DNA of 14,454 bases from an uncultured bacterium (GCA_949286405.1 CASECH010000041.1:1-14454), one strand, 5' to 3'; shown: positions 6,749 to 13,879, numbered from the stretch's first letter. Program-made: numbers and translations. The notes: generated from the letters alone by a model not told the origin.

Positions 6749-8974
6749 TTATTTTATAACAGGCTTGTTCATATTTTCATAAAAATAGTACCCAGAAGTT
6801 TCCACCTTACCATCTAATTCTTTTGAAGGGATTTTAACCTCAAACTCAGCCATTTTGGAAAAATTATTAGCATAATAATATTCATTAGAAATCATACATC
6901 TCATAATATAAGGTCTCTGATTAGAATTATGCATGTCAGTTATCATTTTATAATTTATACTTAAGTAAAAACAAGGCACATCAGAATTAGCTCTGTAATA
7001 AATTTTGCTCGTCACAGGACTAATATAGACATCACTTTTTCTTGATTCAAAATATTTTATATTTGTAGCATACTGTTCATTGAATATAGTCATAATTAGA
7101 TTGTATTTATTTATATCTATATTTCTGATATCTTCTGCCACTGCATAATCTATATGATACCCTTCAAAATCAAGCATTTTTAATAATAGTAAATCTGTAG
7201 AAGTATTTGCGAAATATAAAATTTTATTCTCTTTATTAAAATTCTTCTTTATATAATTAACCACAGTACAAGCTTCATTAAAATACTCTTTCCTGCTTTC
7301 ATCTCTCGGTATAAAATTAGCATCTTTCAAAAATGCACCGCAATTGGCAGTTTCCCTAACTTGCGAAAGTGAATACCCATGCTTAAAATAATTAGCTATA
7401 CGCAAAAAAGGTCTTGCCCATAAATGTGTTGAAACCATGGTCATATAAAATAATGCAAAGAAAACAACAATAAATTTATAAAAACCAAATTTCTTTTTAT
7501 AAGAGTAATACAAAATAGGAGCAGACAAAACACAAAAGAAAGTTAAAAATCTTATGCTGTACATCATAAATTGTAATTGTGCTGACATCACTATTATATT
7601 TAATATAAGCATACACCCAAACACGAACAAAAAGATAGTCTTTTTAGATTTTAAACATATCGGTTTAACAAGCGAAATAAACCAACAAGGCAAATAGACT
7701 ATAATACCTAATACACCAAGCCCCATAAGCGGTTCTAATAGACTTTTATTTACAATCTTTGACGTTGTATAAATTCCATCTTCAATATCTTCAAAGCCAA
7801 TAAAACTCAAAACTGAATCACGTAATGCCATAATTAATCTACCGCAGTAATCGGCCCAATGAAACCCCGTAAAATCAAAAAACATAAACAAATATTTAAT
7901 AAAATTTGCAGGTACAGCCCTTATTCCATATGGGTTCATATGTGCTTGCATCGCTGAATCACTACCTGCAATATTACCATAATCAATAAAGTTTAAAATG
8001 TAATTATATGAAGCAAAAATAATAAAGTTAAATACTCCATAAAATAAAAATCTGCATATTGGCTTATAAAAATCTTTTTTAAGATAATAAATGGATAATC
8101 CTAACATTGTAACAGCAACAGACGGAATAGCTAATATTGCAGGAGTCTTTGTTCCAATAGCAAGTGCATATGCTAAAGAAGCAAAGTATATAGGAAGTTT
8201 TTCTCCATTTTTTACAGCATGCCAGTATAAAAACAAACTAGCGGTTATCAAACCTGCGACAATAATATCTGTCTCTGTGCTTGAAATTTGCACTAATACA
8301 GATGAAAATGAAGACAAAATAAATATAATCCACAATTTTCTTCTCATACTAAAACCAAGCAAAGAAGATATTTTATAAACAGCGGTAATAGTTAATATAT
8401 ACCCTGAAAATGAAACAAACCCAAACCATACTAGTTTTTTTGTAAAAAGAATTATCCAAGCATAAACAATCTCAGAATTTATTGGAAACACTAAATTTCT
8501 GATATCAGCAATAGGAAAATGATTTAAATTTTTATTAGTAACCCAAAAGACACTTCTCAAAACATGATAAGAAGAAGCATCTATATTTACGACAGGCATT
8601 ATAAAACTTAAGAAAATACTTACAAATAATAAAAATACAAAGCCTACACTTAAGACAGCTAAAGATTTATCTAGTTTTATCGCATTTATATACTTTACCG
8701 AAAACTCTTTTACATCCGAAAAATTCCATATTGGACACCCATTTTTATTCCAAAAGAAGGTTGTCACAACAAGAGCTAACACATTCAATAACAATACACC
8801 TGGTATTGAAATTGCTGAAAATAATGATAATACTTCAATAGAAGCAACAACATTTGCAAAAGCTGATAATAACAGATAAACTATTCCAAACTCAGACTTA
8901 TTATTTGCAAACATCGAAGCAATCATATACGAAGTGACAAATATCAATAAAAAAGATACACAAAATAATATCAT
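6749..8974 (-). CDS. GT-C (GT39-like) polytopic membrane glycosyltransferase
   Basis: Probably transfers a sugar from a lipid-phosphate donor on the outer face of the inner membrane. The 741 residues begin with about twelve hydrophobic segments through residue 515. The first extra-cytoplasmic loop holds NIDASSYHVLRSVFWV (130-145), matching the acidic loop (Asp132) of GT-C enzymes. TETDIIVAGL (233-242), GTKTPAILAI (274-283) and MYSIRFLTFF (471-480) sit where GT39-like proteins have related motifs. A soluble tail of about 210 residues (530-741), likely periplasmic, follows. The start is well supported: GGAGAGGAGAG, about six bases upstream. The gene lies 135 bases upstream of the adhesin on the same strand, making the adhesin a candidate acceptor. 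A lipid A, glycan or capsule role is equally possible; the precise substrate is unknown. Confidence 0.7.
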   Translation of the reverse strand: MILFCVSFLLIFVTSYMIASMFANNKSEFGIVYLLLSAFANVVASIEVLSLFSAISIPGVLLLNVLALVVTTFFWNKNGCPIWNFSDVKEFSVKYINAIKLDKSLAVLSVGFVFLLFVSIFLSFIMPVVNIDASSYHVLRSVFWVTNKNLNHFPIADIRNLVFPINSEIVYAWIILFTKKLVWFGFVSFSGYILTITAVYKISSLLGFSMRRKLWIIFILSSFSSVLVQISSTETDIIVAGLITASLFLYWHAVKNGEKLPIYFASLAYALAIGTKTPAILAIPSVAVTMLGLSIYYLKKDFYKPICRFLFYGVFNFIIFASYNYILNFIDYGNIAGSDSAMQAHMNPYGIRAVPANFIKYLFMFFDFTGFHWADYCGRLIMALRDSVLSFIGFEDIEDGIYTTSKIVNKSLLEPLMGLGVLGIIVYLPCWFISLVKPICLKSKKTIFLFVFGCMLILNIIVMSAQLQFMMYSIRFLTFFCVLSAPILYYSYKKKFGFYKFIVVFFALFYMTMVSTHLWARPFLRIANYFKHGYSLSQVRETANCGAFLKDANFIPRDESRKEYFNEACTVVNYIKKNFNKENKILYFANTSTDLLLLKMLDFEGYHIDYAVAEDIRNIDINKYNLIMTIFNEQYATNIKYFESRKSDVYISPVTSKIYYRANSDVPCFYLSINYKMITDMHNSNQRPYIMRCMISNEYYYANNFSKMAEFEVKIPSKELDGKVETSGYYFYENMNKPVIK

Positions 8975-9000
8975 TATTCTCTCCTCTCCCTAACGAAAAA

Positions 9001-9030
9001 ATAGTATCATAAATTTTTCATGATTTACAA
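9001..9030 (-). promoter_or_regulatory. Promoter of the glycosyltransferase gene
   Basis: On the minus strand TTGTAA (9025-9030) and TACTAT (9001-9006) are 18 bases apart. The -35 covers almost the same bases as the -35 of the rightward promoter (9024-9029), so the two divergent promoters should compete. A short inverted repeat ATCAT/ATGAT (9006-9010, 9020-9024) lies between them. Confidence 0.5.
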
Positions 9031-9051
9031 CAAAAATTTTTAAGATATAAT
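9024..9051 (+). promoter_or_regulatory. Rightward promoter of the leader/436-aa gene transcript
   Basis: TTTACA (9024-9029), 16 bases, then a perfect TATAAT (9046-9051). The start is expected at about 9058, which is the A of an ATG. No other convincing promoter was seen between here and the gene at 9401, so that gene would be reached only by reading through the terminator at 9160-9187. Confidence 0.6.
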
Positions 9052-9057
9052 GAGAAT

Positions 9058-9123
9058 ATGCAGATAGTTATCAATCAATACCGACGAATAGTAAAAGATT
9101 TAAAGGGCTTGTTTATTAGTTAA
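9058..9123 (+). CDS. Candidate 21-residue leader peptide (leaderless)
   Basis: An ATG lies six bases after the TATAAT, so the mRNA would begin at or beside the start codon. The frame runs 21 codons to TAA at 9121-9123. The peptide begins MQIVINQYRRIVKD and has four Ile, two Val and two Leu. Its arginine pair is encoded CGA-CGA. Its last codons cover the 5' arm (9102-9115) of the helix that competes with the terminator, which is the layout of a leader-peptide attenuator. A 21-codon open frame is not rare by chance, and no Shine-Dalgarno is possible, so this is a candidate only. Confidence 0.35.
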   Translation: MQIVINQYRRIVKDLKGLFIS

Positions 9124-9159
9124 GTACTTACTTTTCGTGGTGTTTTTAATATTTTAAAC

Positions 9160-9187
9160 AAGACCTTTTTAAAAGGTCTTATTTTTT
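9160..9187 (+). terminator. Intrinsic terminator inside the leader of the 436-aa gene
   Basis: AAGACCTTT (9160-9168) pairs with AAAGGTCTT (9172-9180), followed by A and a T6 run (9182-9187). It lies between the only visible promoter and the downstream genes, so it would act as a conditional stop or as the end of a small RNA. Confidence 0.75.
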
Positions 9188-9264
9188 GTAAATAAAAGTA
9201 AAAATTACGCAGATTAAAAGCAATAAATATTTTTAGGCGTTTTAAGAAAAAAGAAAGGTAAAAT

Positions 9265-9348
9265 ATGACACAAAGATTACGACGAAGCAAAAACATCAAA
9301 GCGAATGCCCCAATCGTGAAACTTATGAATTTAATTTGGGGCCTATAG
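9265..9348 (+). CDS. Candidate 27-residue small ORF upstream of the 436-aa gene
   Basis: ATG at 9265 follows AGAAAGG with good spacing; 27 codons run to TAG at 9346. The peptide is basic at the front (MTQRLRRSKNIK) and hydrophobic at the end (KLMNLIWGL), so it could be a small membrane peptide or a second leader peptide. As in the first tiny ORF, its RR pair is encoded CGA-CGA. A 7-bp inverted repeat (9307-9313 with 9336-9342) lies inside it without a T run. The 52 bases to the next ATG hold a weak GCGTG/CACGC hairpin (9361-9365 with 9376-9380). I recognise no family. Confidence 0.35.
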   Translation: MTQRLRRSKNIKANAPIVKLMNLIWGL

Positions 9349-9400
9349 TAGGTAGTAATTGCGTGTCAAAATAACCACGCAGGAAAGTAAAAGGATAAAA

Positions 9401-10711
9401 ATGATTTCAGCAATAAAAAGCATTGCAACAGACTTAGGCATAAACTCAAGCAGTATATATTCAACACTGGGCAGTAACAGTTCACTTGTTCCACTAGCAA
9501 TAAAAGACGTAGCAAACAGCGTAGGTATGACAGCAGGTTCATACATTACCGGCAAAAAAACAGAAGGTGAAGACAGATTTATAGATGAGTTCGGAACACA
9601 AGCTATATGGCTGGGAGGAATACCTTTCTTCAAGAAATTAACCGACTTAACATTATACAAAGCTCTTAAAATAGACCCCGAATTCGATGTAAGAAATTTC
9701 AAAAATAAAGAAGTTTTAAATGTTTTATTAGAAAAAACTCCTGATAATCTAAAAAATAGTGTAGAGAAAGCTATAAAAAATCCTAATTTTACAAAAAACC
9801 TTTCAATCGCAAAATTTGGAATTTCTACAGCATTAACAGTTGTATCTTATTTAGGTTTAACAAAATATAGACAACACCACAGACTACAACAAGCAATTAA
9901 AGAAGAGAAATTAAAACAACAAAACAGCAATAAAACTACAGATACAAACAAGCAAACAAATAACAAAAATATAAGCTTCAAAGGTGGATTTCAAGATTTT
10001 ATGATTAACCCTGTAAAAAATCTTATGATTTTAGACGGTGTAATCACAGAAGAAAGATTGAGAAACTCTGAAAGTAAACAAGAATTTATTAACTACTCAA
10101 TTAAAGAAGGAACAACTTGGGGCTTTATGTACTTTGCAGGCCCTGTATTCCAAAAATTCTTTGAAAACAGAGCAATGCAAAAACATAATATTCCAATAAA
10201 TTTTGATTCAAGAATCATTGAAAATAAAGATCTGGATAAAGCACTAAAAGATGGAACTTTAAAAAATAGTATTGAACAATATGAAAAAATACTTGCACAA
10301 AACCCATCAGATGCGGATGTATATAAATTTATCCACAATGATAGTGACAACTTCATTGTAAAAATGGCAAAAGAAGCTGATATTGTACAAATTGATAAAA
10401 AATCAGGGAAAATTGATACAAGAAAATACATTGATATTGAAGACTTCAAAAGCTTAAAAGATAGATTCGGTAAACTTCTAAAGGCTTCAGAAAATCAAGA
10501 TATTGACCAATTTATGAAACAAGTAAGAAAACTAAAAAGAAATGCAATCTTCAAAAACATGGGAATTTGTATATCAGCCCTAGGTATAGGAGCACCACTT
10601 ATGATGATAGCATCAAGATACCTAATACCAAACAATAAAGAATATAAAGTAGCTGAAGCAGCTAAAAAGCAATTAGCTAAAGAACAAAACACTTTATCTA
10701 AGACTGCATAA
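9401..10711 (+). CDS. Hypothetical membrane-associated protein with internal duplication, 436 residues
   Basis: I do not recognise a described family. The ATG at 9401 is chosen over the in-frame TTG at 9359 because AAGGA sits five bases upstream. Two halves resemble each other. Residues about 47-98 contain RFIDEFGTQAIWLGGIPFFK, and about 213-271 contain EFI-N-Y followed by KEGTTWGFMYFAGPVFQKFF; each half then runs to an FDxR motif. Each also ends in a hydrophobic helix (about 137-154 and 384-406) followed by a Lys/Gln-rich helix. A polar linker (170-195) carries KNISFKGG, where the second half begins. No signal peptide or catalytic motif is seen. Its 3' end overlaps the convergent flavoprotein gene by 14 bases. 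Expression probably depends on the leader upstream. Confidence 0.8.
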   Translation: MISAIKSIATDLGINSSSIYSTLGSNSSLVPLAIKDVANSVGMTAGSYITGKKTEGEDRFIDEFGTQAIWLGGIPFFKKLTDLTLYKALKIDPEFDVRNFKNKEVLNVLLEKTPDNLKNSVEKAIKNPNFTKNLSIAKFGISTALTVVSYLGLTKYRQHHRLQQAIKEEKLKQQNSNKTTDTNKQTNNKNISFKGGFQDFMINPVKNLMILDGVITEERLRNSESKQEFINYSIKEGTTWGFMYFAGPVFQKFFENRAMQKHNIPINFDSRIIENKDLDKALKDGTLKNSIEQYEKILAQNPSDADVYKFIHNDSDNFIVKMAKEADIVQIDKKSGKIDTRKYIDIEDFKSLKDRFGKLLKASENQDIDQFMKQVRKLKRNAIFKNMGICISALGIGAPLMMIASRYLIPNNKEYKVAEAAKKQLAKEQNTLSKTA

Positions 10712-11858
10712 CACCTTTTGCGGCAATATAACCTGTAGACCAACAATTCTGCAGGTTAAATCCACCGCAAAAACCGTCTATATCAAGCACTTCACCACAA
10801 AAATATATCCCCTGCTGGAGTTTTGATTCAAGAGTTTTCGGATTAATTTCATCAAGAGATACACCACCACAGGTAACGACCTCTCCATCTTTTACCGGAG
10901 CAACTACGTGTACCTGATAATTTTGTAATTGACTCAAAATTTTATCTCTTATATGTGCATTAATCTTGTGCCCTTTTAAATCCAAAGCAATATGTAACTT
11001 ATTCAATACAAACTCTGCAAATGATTTTGGAATAAATTCTGCCAAAATATTTTTTATATCTTTATGTGAATTTTTATTTAAAACATCTTGAAAATCAATA
11101 TCTCCAACAAAATCAATATAAATATTATAAGGAAAAGCTTCTTTAGCCAACAAAGATGAAATTTTATAAATCAAAGGGCCTGATACACCCTTATGAGTAA
11201 ATAATACATCTCCGACTAAAGATTTTTTACTTCCAAACTCAGCTCTAACACTCTTTAGAGCAACACCTGCTACTGAAGAAAAATCTTCACTAGTTTTCAA
11301 TGCAACTAAAGCTGGTACCGGACTAATTATTTTATGCCCTAGATATTTAATCAGATTGTAAGAAGCATGCCCTCCAGTTGCAATAACAATTTTATCAAAA
11401 TTGTAACTTGCCATATCTGTTACAACCTTAAATAAATAATTCACTCGATCAACACGTAAAACTTTCTCTTTTATAAATTTTACACGTTTCAAAGCTTCTA
11501 AAAATTTATTTCTTACATCCGCAGAACTATTCGACATAGGAAAAATTCTAAAATCATCCTGCATATATGTTTCAATACCAATTTCATCAAATAAGGAAAT
11601 AGTATCAGATGTAGAAAATTGCGAAAAAACAGAATATAAAAACTTCTCACCTCTAGGATAATTTTTTACCAATTCCCTAAAATCATATTCACCATATGCC
11701 AAATTACATCTTCCACCACCCGTTGGTAAAATAGTTCTCAAAGGAGAAGCAATATCGAACAAAGTAACTTCATACTCATTCTGCAAATAATAAGCACAAG
11801 TACAACCTGCAGGCCCTGCTCCTATAATAGCTACCTTAGATTTCAACTCTAGTACCAT
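10698..11858 (-). CDS. HI0933/YhiN-family FAD-dependent flavoprotein
   Basis: A FAD-binding oxidoreductase-like protein of 386 residues, near the usual family length. Residues 9-18 hold the Rossmann turn VAIIGAGPAG. LPTGGGRCN (44-52), FPMSNSSADV (106-115), ATGG (160-163), GDVLFTHKGVSGP (216-228), VTCGGVSLDEI (328-338) and FCGEVLDIDGFCGGFNLQ (353-370) are all family signatures. The E. coli homologue YhiN has been reported as a 23S rRNA dihydrouridine synthase (RdsA); that role here is inferred from family only. The ATG at 11858 lies inside the folK end, a 23-base overlap, and only a weak ribosome site (GAAATGG) precedes it, so translation is probably coupled to folK. The stop overlaps the convergent 436-residue gene, with no terminator between them. 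Confidence 0.9.
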   Translation of the reverse strand: MVLELKSKVAIIGAGPAGCTCAYYLQNEYEVTLFDIASPLRTILPTGGGRCNLAYGEYDFRELVKNYPRGEKFLYSVFSQFSTSDTISLFDEIGIETYMQDDFRIFPMSNSSADVRNKFLEALKRVKFIKEKVLRVDRVNYLFKVVTDMASYNFDKIVIATGGHASYNLIKYLGHKIISPVPALVALKTSEDFSSVAGVALKSVRAEFGSKKSLVGDVLFTHKGVSGPLIYKISSLLAKEAFPYNIYIDFVGDIDFQDVLNKNSHKDIKNILAEFIPKSFAEFVLNKLHIALDLKGHKINAHIRDKILSQLQNYQVHVVAPVKDGEVVTCGGVSLDEINPKTLESKLQQGIYFCGEVLDIDGFCGGFNLQNCWSTGYIAAKGVMQS

Positions 11859-12342
11859 ATAAAAACACCATTTCAGGATTTTCTAAATCATTATGTAATT
11901 CAGCAATAGACTTATGCAATACAGGATGTTCAAAATCAGGAATCAACTCCAATAAAGGTACAAGAGTAAAAGCTCTCAAATGAACAAATTTATGAGGAAC
12001 AATCAAATTTTCTTTATTAATAATCTCTTTACCATAAAATAAAATATCAATATCTATTGTTCTATCTTCATATTTCTTGTCATCCGTCCTTTTTCGTCCC
12101 AATTGCAATTCAATTCTTTGACACTCTGCAAGAAGCTCATCGGCAGACAAAGTAACTTTTGCCTCCACGACAGCATTAACAAACCATAGCTCAGAATCCA
12201 TATTCCAAGGCTCTGTTTCATAAAACGCAGAAGTTCTAACAATAGATATACCATCAACTGCCCCTAATAAACCGGTAGCTTGTTGAATATATCCAATGCG
12301 GTCACCGCTATTTGATCCTAAACTTAAATATACTATTGCCAT
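11836..12342 (-). CDS. folK: 6-hydroxymethyl-7,8-dihydropterin pyrophosphokinase (HPPK)
   Basis: FolK transfers pyrophosphate from ATP to 6-hydroxymethyl-dihydropterin in cytoplasmic folate synthesis. The 168 residues carry the family motifs: VYLSLGSNSGDR (4-15), YETEPWN with FVNAVV (41-47, 54-59), LGRKR (81-85), RTIDIDILFYG (94-104; Asp97 and Asp99 bind magnesium) and VPHKFVHLRAFTLVPLLEL (115-133). The family's N-terminus begins directly at this Met, so the start at 12342 is firm. No Shine-Dalgarno exists, and the promoter puts the mRNA 5' end at the ATG. The gene overlaps the flavoprotein gene by 23 bases (operon) and is divergent from waaA. Nothing is missing compared with functional homologues. 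Confidence 0.96.
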   Translation of the reverse strand: MAIVYLSLGSNSGDRIGYIQQATGLLGAVDGISIVRTSAFYETEPWNMDSELWFVNAVVEAKVTLSADELLAECQRIELQLGRKRTDDKKYEDRTIDIDILFYGKEIINKENLIVPHKFVHLRAFTLVPLLELIPDFEHPVLHKSIAELHNDLENPEMVFLYGTRVEI

Positions 12343-12348
12343 ATAAAT

Positions 12349-12377
12349 ATAATAAAGATTTTAGCAATAAATGTCAA
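12349..12377 (-). promoter_or_regulatory. folK promoter giving a leaderless mRNA
   Basis: On the minus strand a perfect TTGACA (12372-12377), a 17-base spacer and TATTAT (12349-12354). Only six bases (12343-12348) separate the -10 from the folK ATG, so the expected transcription start is the A of the start codon, or within a base or two of it. Confidence 0.75.
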
Positions 12378-12434
12378 TAAGCAATTTCCAGAATATGATT
12401 GTATTTCAGACACTTTTAGAGGATCAATCAATAA

Positions 12435-12467
12435 TTTATATTAAAAAAAATATTTTTATAATATAAT
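12435..12467 (+). promoter_or_regulatory. Candidate waaA promoter
   Basis: Two overlapping perfect TATAAT hexamers (12457-12462 and 12462-12467). A poor -35, TTTATA (12435-12440), lies 16 bases before the first. Starts would fall near 12469-12474, only about 4-9 bases before the waaA ATG at 12478. Confidence 0.45.
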
Positions 12468-12477
12468 AACAAATGTT

Positions 12478-13716
12478 ATGTTCATATATGGAATAATTTC
12501 TACAATCTTATTTTTATTTACTTTGCCTTTTTACTACCTAATAAGGGTTATTGCAGGCAAGTATCTTTATGGTTGGGACAAAAAACTCGGCTTTTTTGAA
12601 AATCCAAAACTCGGGGAAAAAGTCATTATGCTTCATGGAGTTTCTGTTGGAGAAGTAAATGCATTAGAAAATCTGATTAAACAAATCAAACAGGAATTTC
12701 CTGAATACAAACTTGTAGTGACCACAGGTACAAAAACTGGACAAGAAATTGCACTCAAAAAATTTGAAAATATTGCAGATTTTATTACCTATTTCCCATT
12801 TGATATACCATTTTGTGTAAGAAAGTTTCTTAACAGAATAAACCCCACCGTTGTAATGATTGCTGAAACAGAATTATGGCCTACATTTGCATATCATTGC
12901 AAAAAGAGAAATATACCATTATTTGTAATCAATGGAAGAATATCAGATTCTACATTTAAAGCATATAAGTTCTTCAAACCATTTTTCAAGCAAGTGCTAA
13001 AAAATTACGAAGAAATACTCACCCAAAGTGAAGATGATAAAAACAAACTTATTCAAATAGGAGCAACCCCTGAAAAGACTGCTGTAATGAAAAATTTAAA
13101 ATTTGATATAAAAAGGCGAGAAACCCAAATAAATATTGGGCAAAGCGATTACAGAATAATTATAGCAGGCAGTACCCATCAAGGAGAAGATGAAATAATC
13201 ATAAATTCCTTTAAAAAATTAAAAAATGAATTTAATGATATAAAATTACTTATAGCCCCAAGACACCTAAAACGAGCTGCTAATGCAGGCTACTTGGCTA
13301 AAAATACAGGTTTAAGTTGTGGATTTCGTTCTGAAAATGCAAATTTTTCAGATAATGATGTAATTATCCTTGATACTCTTGGAGAATTGAGTAAAATGTA
13401 CTCCATATGTAATTTTGCCTTTATTGGAGGCAGTTTCAACAAAACAGGGGGTCATAATCCTCTTGAAGCAACCGTATACGACAAACCAACAATATCAGGG
13501 CCTAATATACACAACTTCAGAGATATATACGCTATATTATCAAAGGCAAACTCTTCAAAAATTGTAAAAAATTCTGAACAACTAACACAAGAAATGAGAA
13601 AACTCTTATCTGATAAAGAATATTACAGACAAACTTGTGAAAATAGTATAAAAATATTCAACGAACATCAAGGAGCACTTAATACTGTTATCGAGAAATT
13701 AAAAAATATTCTCTAA
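12478..13716 (+). CDS. waaA: 3-deoxy-D-manno-octulosonic acid (Kdo) transferase
   Basis: WaaA (KdtA) adds Kdo from CMP-Kdo to lipid IVA at the cytoplasmic face of the inner membrane, making the LPS inner core. The 412 residues match the family's length. An N-terminal membrane anchor (about 3-26) precedes a GT-B fold. HGVSVGEV (53-60) includes the catalytic Glu59. AETELWP (129-135), NLKFD (206-210), GSTHQGE (231-237), PRH (261-263) and FIGGSFNKTGGHNPLE (315-330) are WaaA signatures. The start agrees with homologues, yet no Shine-Dalgarno precedes it, and the promoter hexamers sit within 20 bases. It shows that the cell makes Kdo-containing LPS. Whether the enzyme adds one or more Kdo residues cannot be read from the sequence. 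Confidence 0.96.
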   Translation: MFIYGIISTILFLFTLPFYYLIRVIAGKYLYGWDKKLGFFENPKLGEKVIMLHGVSVGEVNALENLIKQIKQEFPEYKLVVTTGTKTGQEIALKKFENIADFITYFPFDIPFCVRKFLNRINPTVVMIAETELWPTFAYHCKKRNIPLFVINGRISDSTFKAYKFFKPFFKQVLKNYEEILTQSEDDKNKLIQIGATPEKTAVMKNLKFDIKRRETQINIGQSDYRIIIAGSTHQGEDEIIINSFKKLKNEFNDIKLLIAPRHLKRAANAGYLAKNTGLSCGFRSENANFSDNDVIILDTLGELSKMYSICNFAFIGGSFNKTGGHNPLEATVYDKPTISGPNIHNFRDIYAILSKANSSKIVKNSEQLTQEMRKLLSDKEYYRQTCENSIKIFNEHQGALNTVIEKLKNIL

Positions 13717-13750
13717 CTTATATATGTTTTTCCGCAAAATAGTAGGTTAT

Positions 13751-13778
13751 TTGACTTAATATACATCATTCGAATGAT
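13751..13778 (+). promoter_or_regulatory. Candidate promoter with overlapping 14-bp palindrome
   Basis: TTGACT (13751-13756), 16 bases, then AATGAT (13773-13778), a weak -10 with four of six matches. A perfect palindrome ATCATTCGAATGAT (13765-13778) covers the spacer end and the -10, which is where a repressor dimer would block polymerase. The leader to the next ATG would be about 95 bases. No T run follows, so it is not a terminator. Confidence 0.35.
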
Positions 13779-13879
13779 TTATTAAGAAATATTAAGATAT
13801 TTAATAGAAAAATTAAAGAAAAACCATGAGTATTCCGTAATAGAAAACATAAGGGACAAAGAACGAAAGGAAAGATGTC

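Larger units (their letters stand above)
9058..9187 (+). promoter_or_regulatory. Candidate attenuator leader (alternative RNA folds)
   Basis: This 5' leader of about 130 bases can fold in two exclusive ways. In one, 9102-9115 pairs with 9155-9168 (14 bp, one G-A mismatch). In the other, 9160-9180 forms the terminator hairpin. The two share 9160-9168. AAAGGGCTT at 9102-9110 is a near copy of the terminator's 3' arm AAAGGTCTT (9172-9180), as expected for an antiterminator. I cannot match the leader to a known riboswitch class. It could also be a free-standing small RNA ending at the terminator. Confidence 0.4.

Noticed and set aside
8091..8378. Plus-strand open frame of 95 codons opposite the glycosyltransferase
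   Set aside because: It is an antisense shadow of hydrophobic membrane-segment codons, with no upstream signals.
9307..9342. GCCCCAA/TTGGGGC inverted repeat as a second terminator before the 436-residue gene
   Set aside because: The loop is 22 bases and no T run follows. It may still fold as RNA, but it is not an intrinsic terminator.
9343..9702. Minus-strand open frame of 119 codons opposite the 436-residue gene
   Set aside because: It lies antisense to a gene with a good ribosome site and coherent helices. Its own start lies in the coding body of that gene with no promoter or Shine-Dalgarno.
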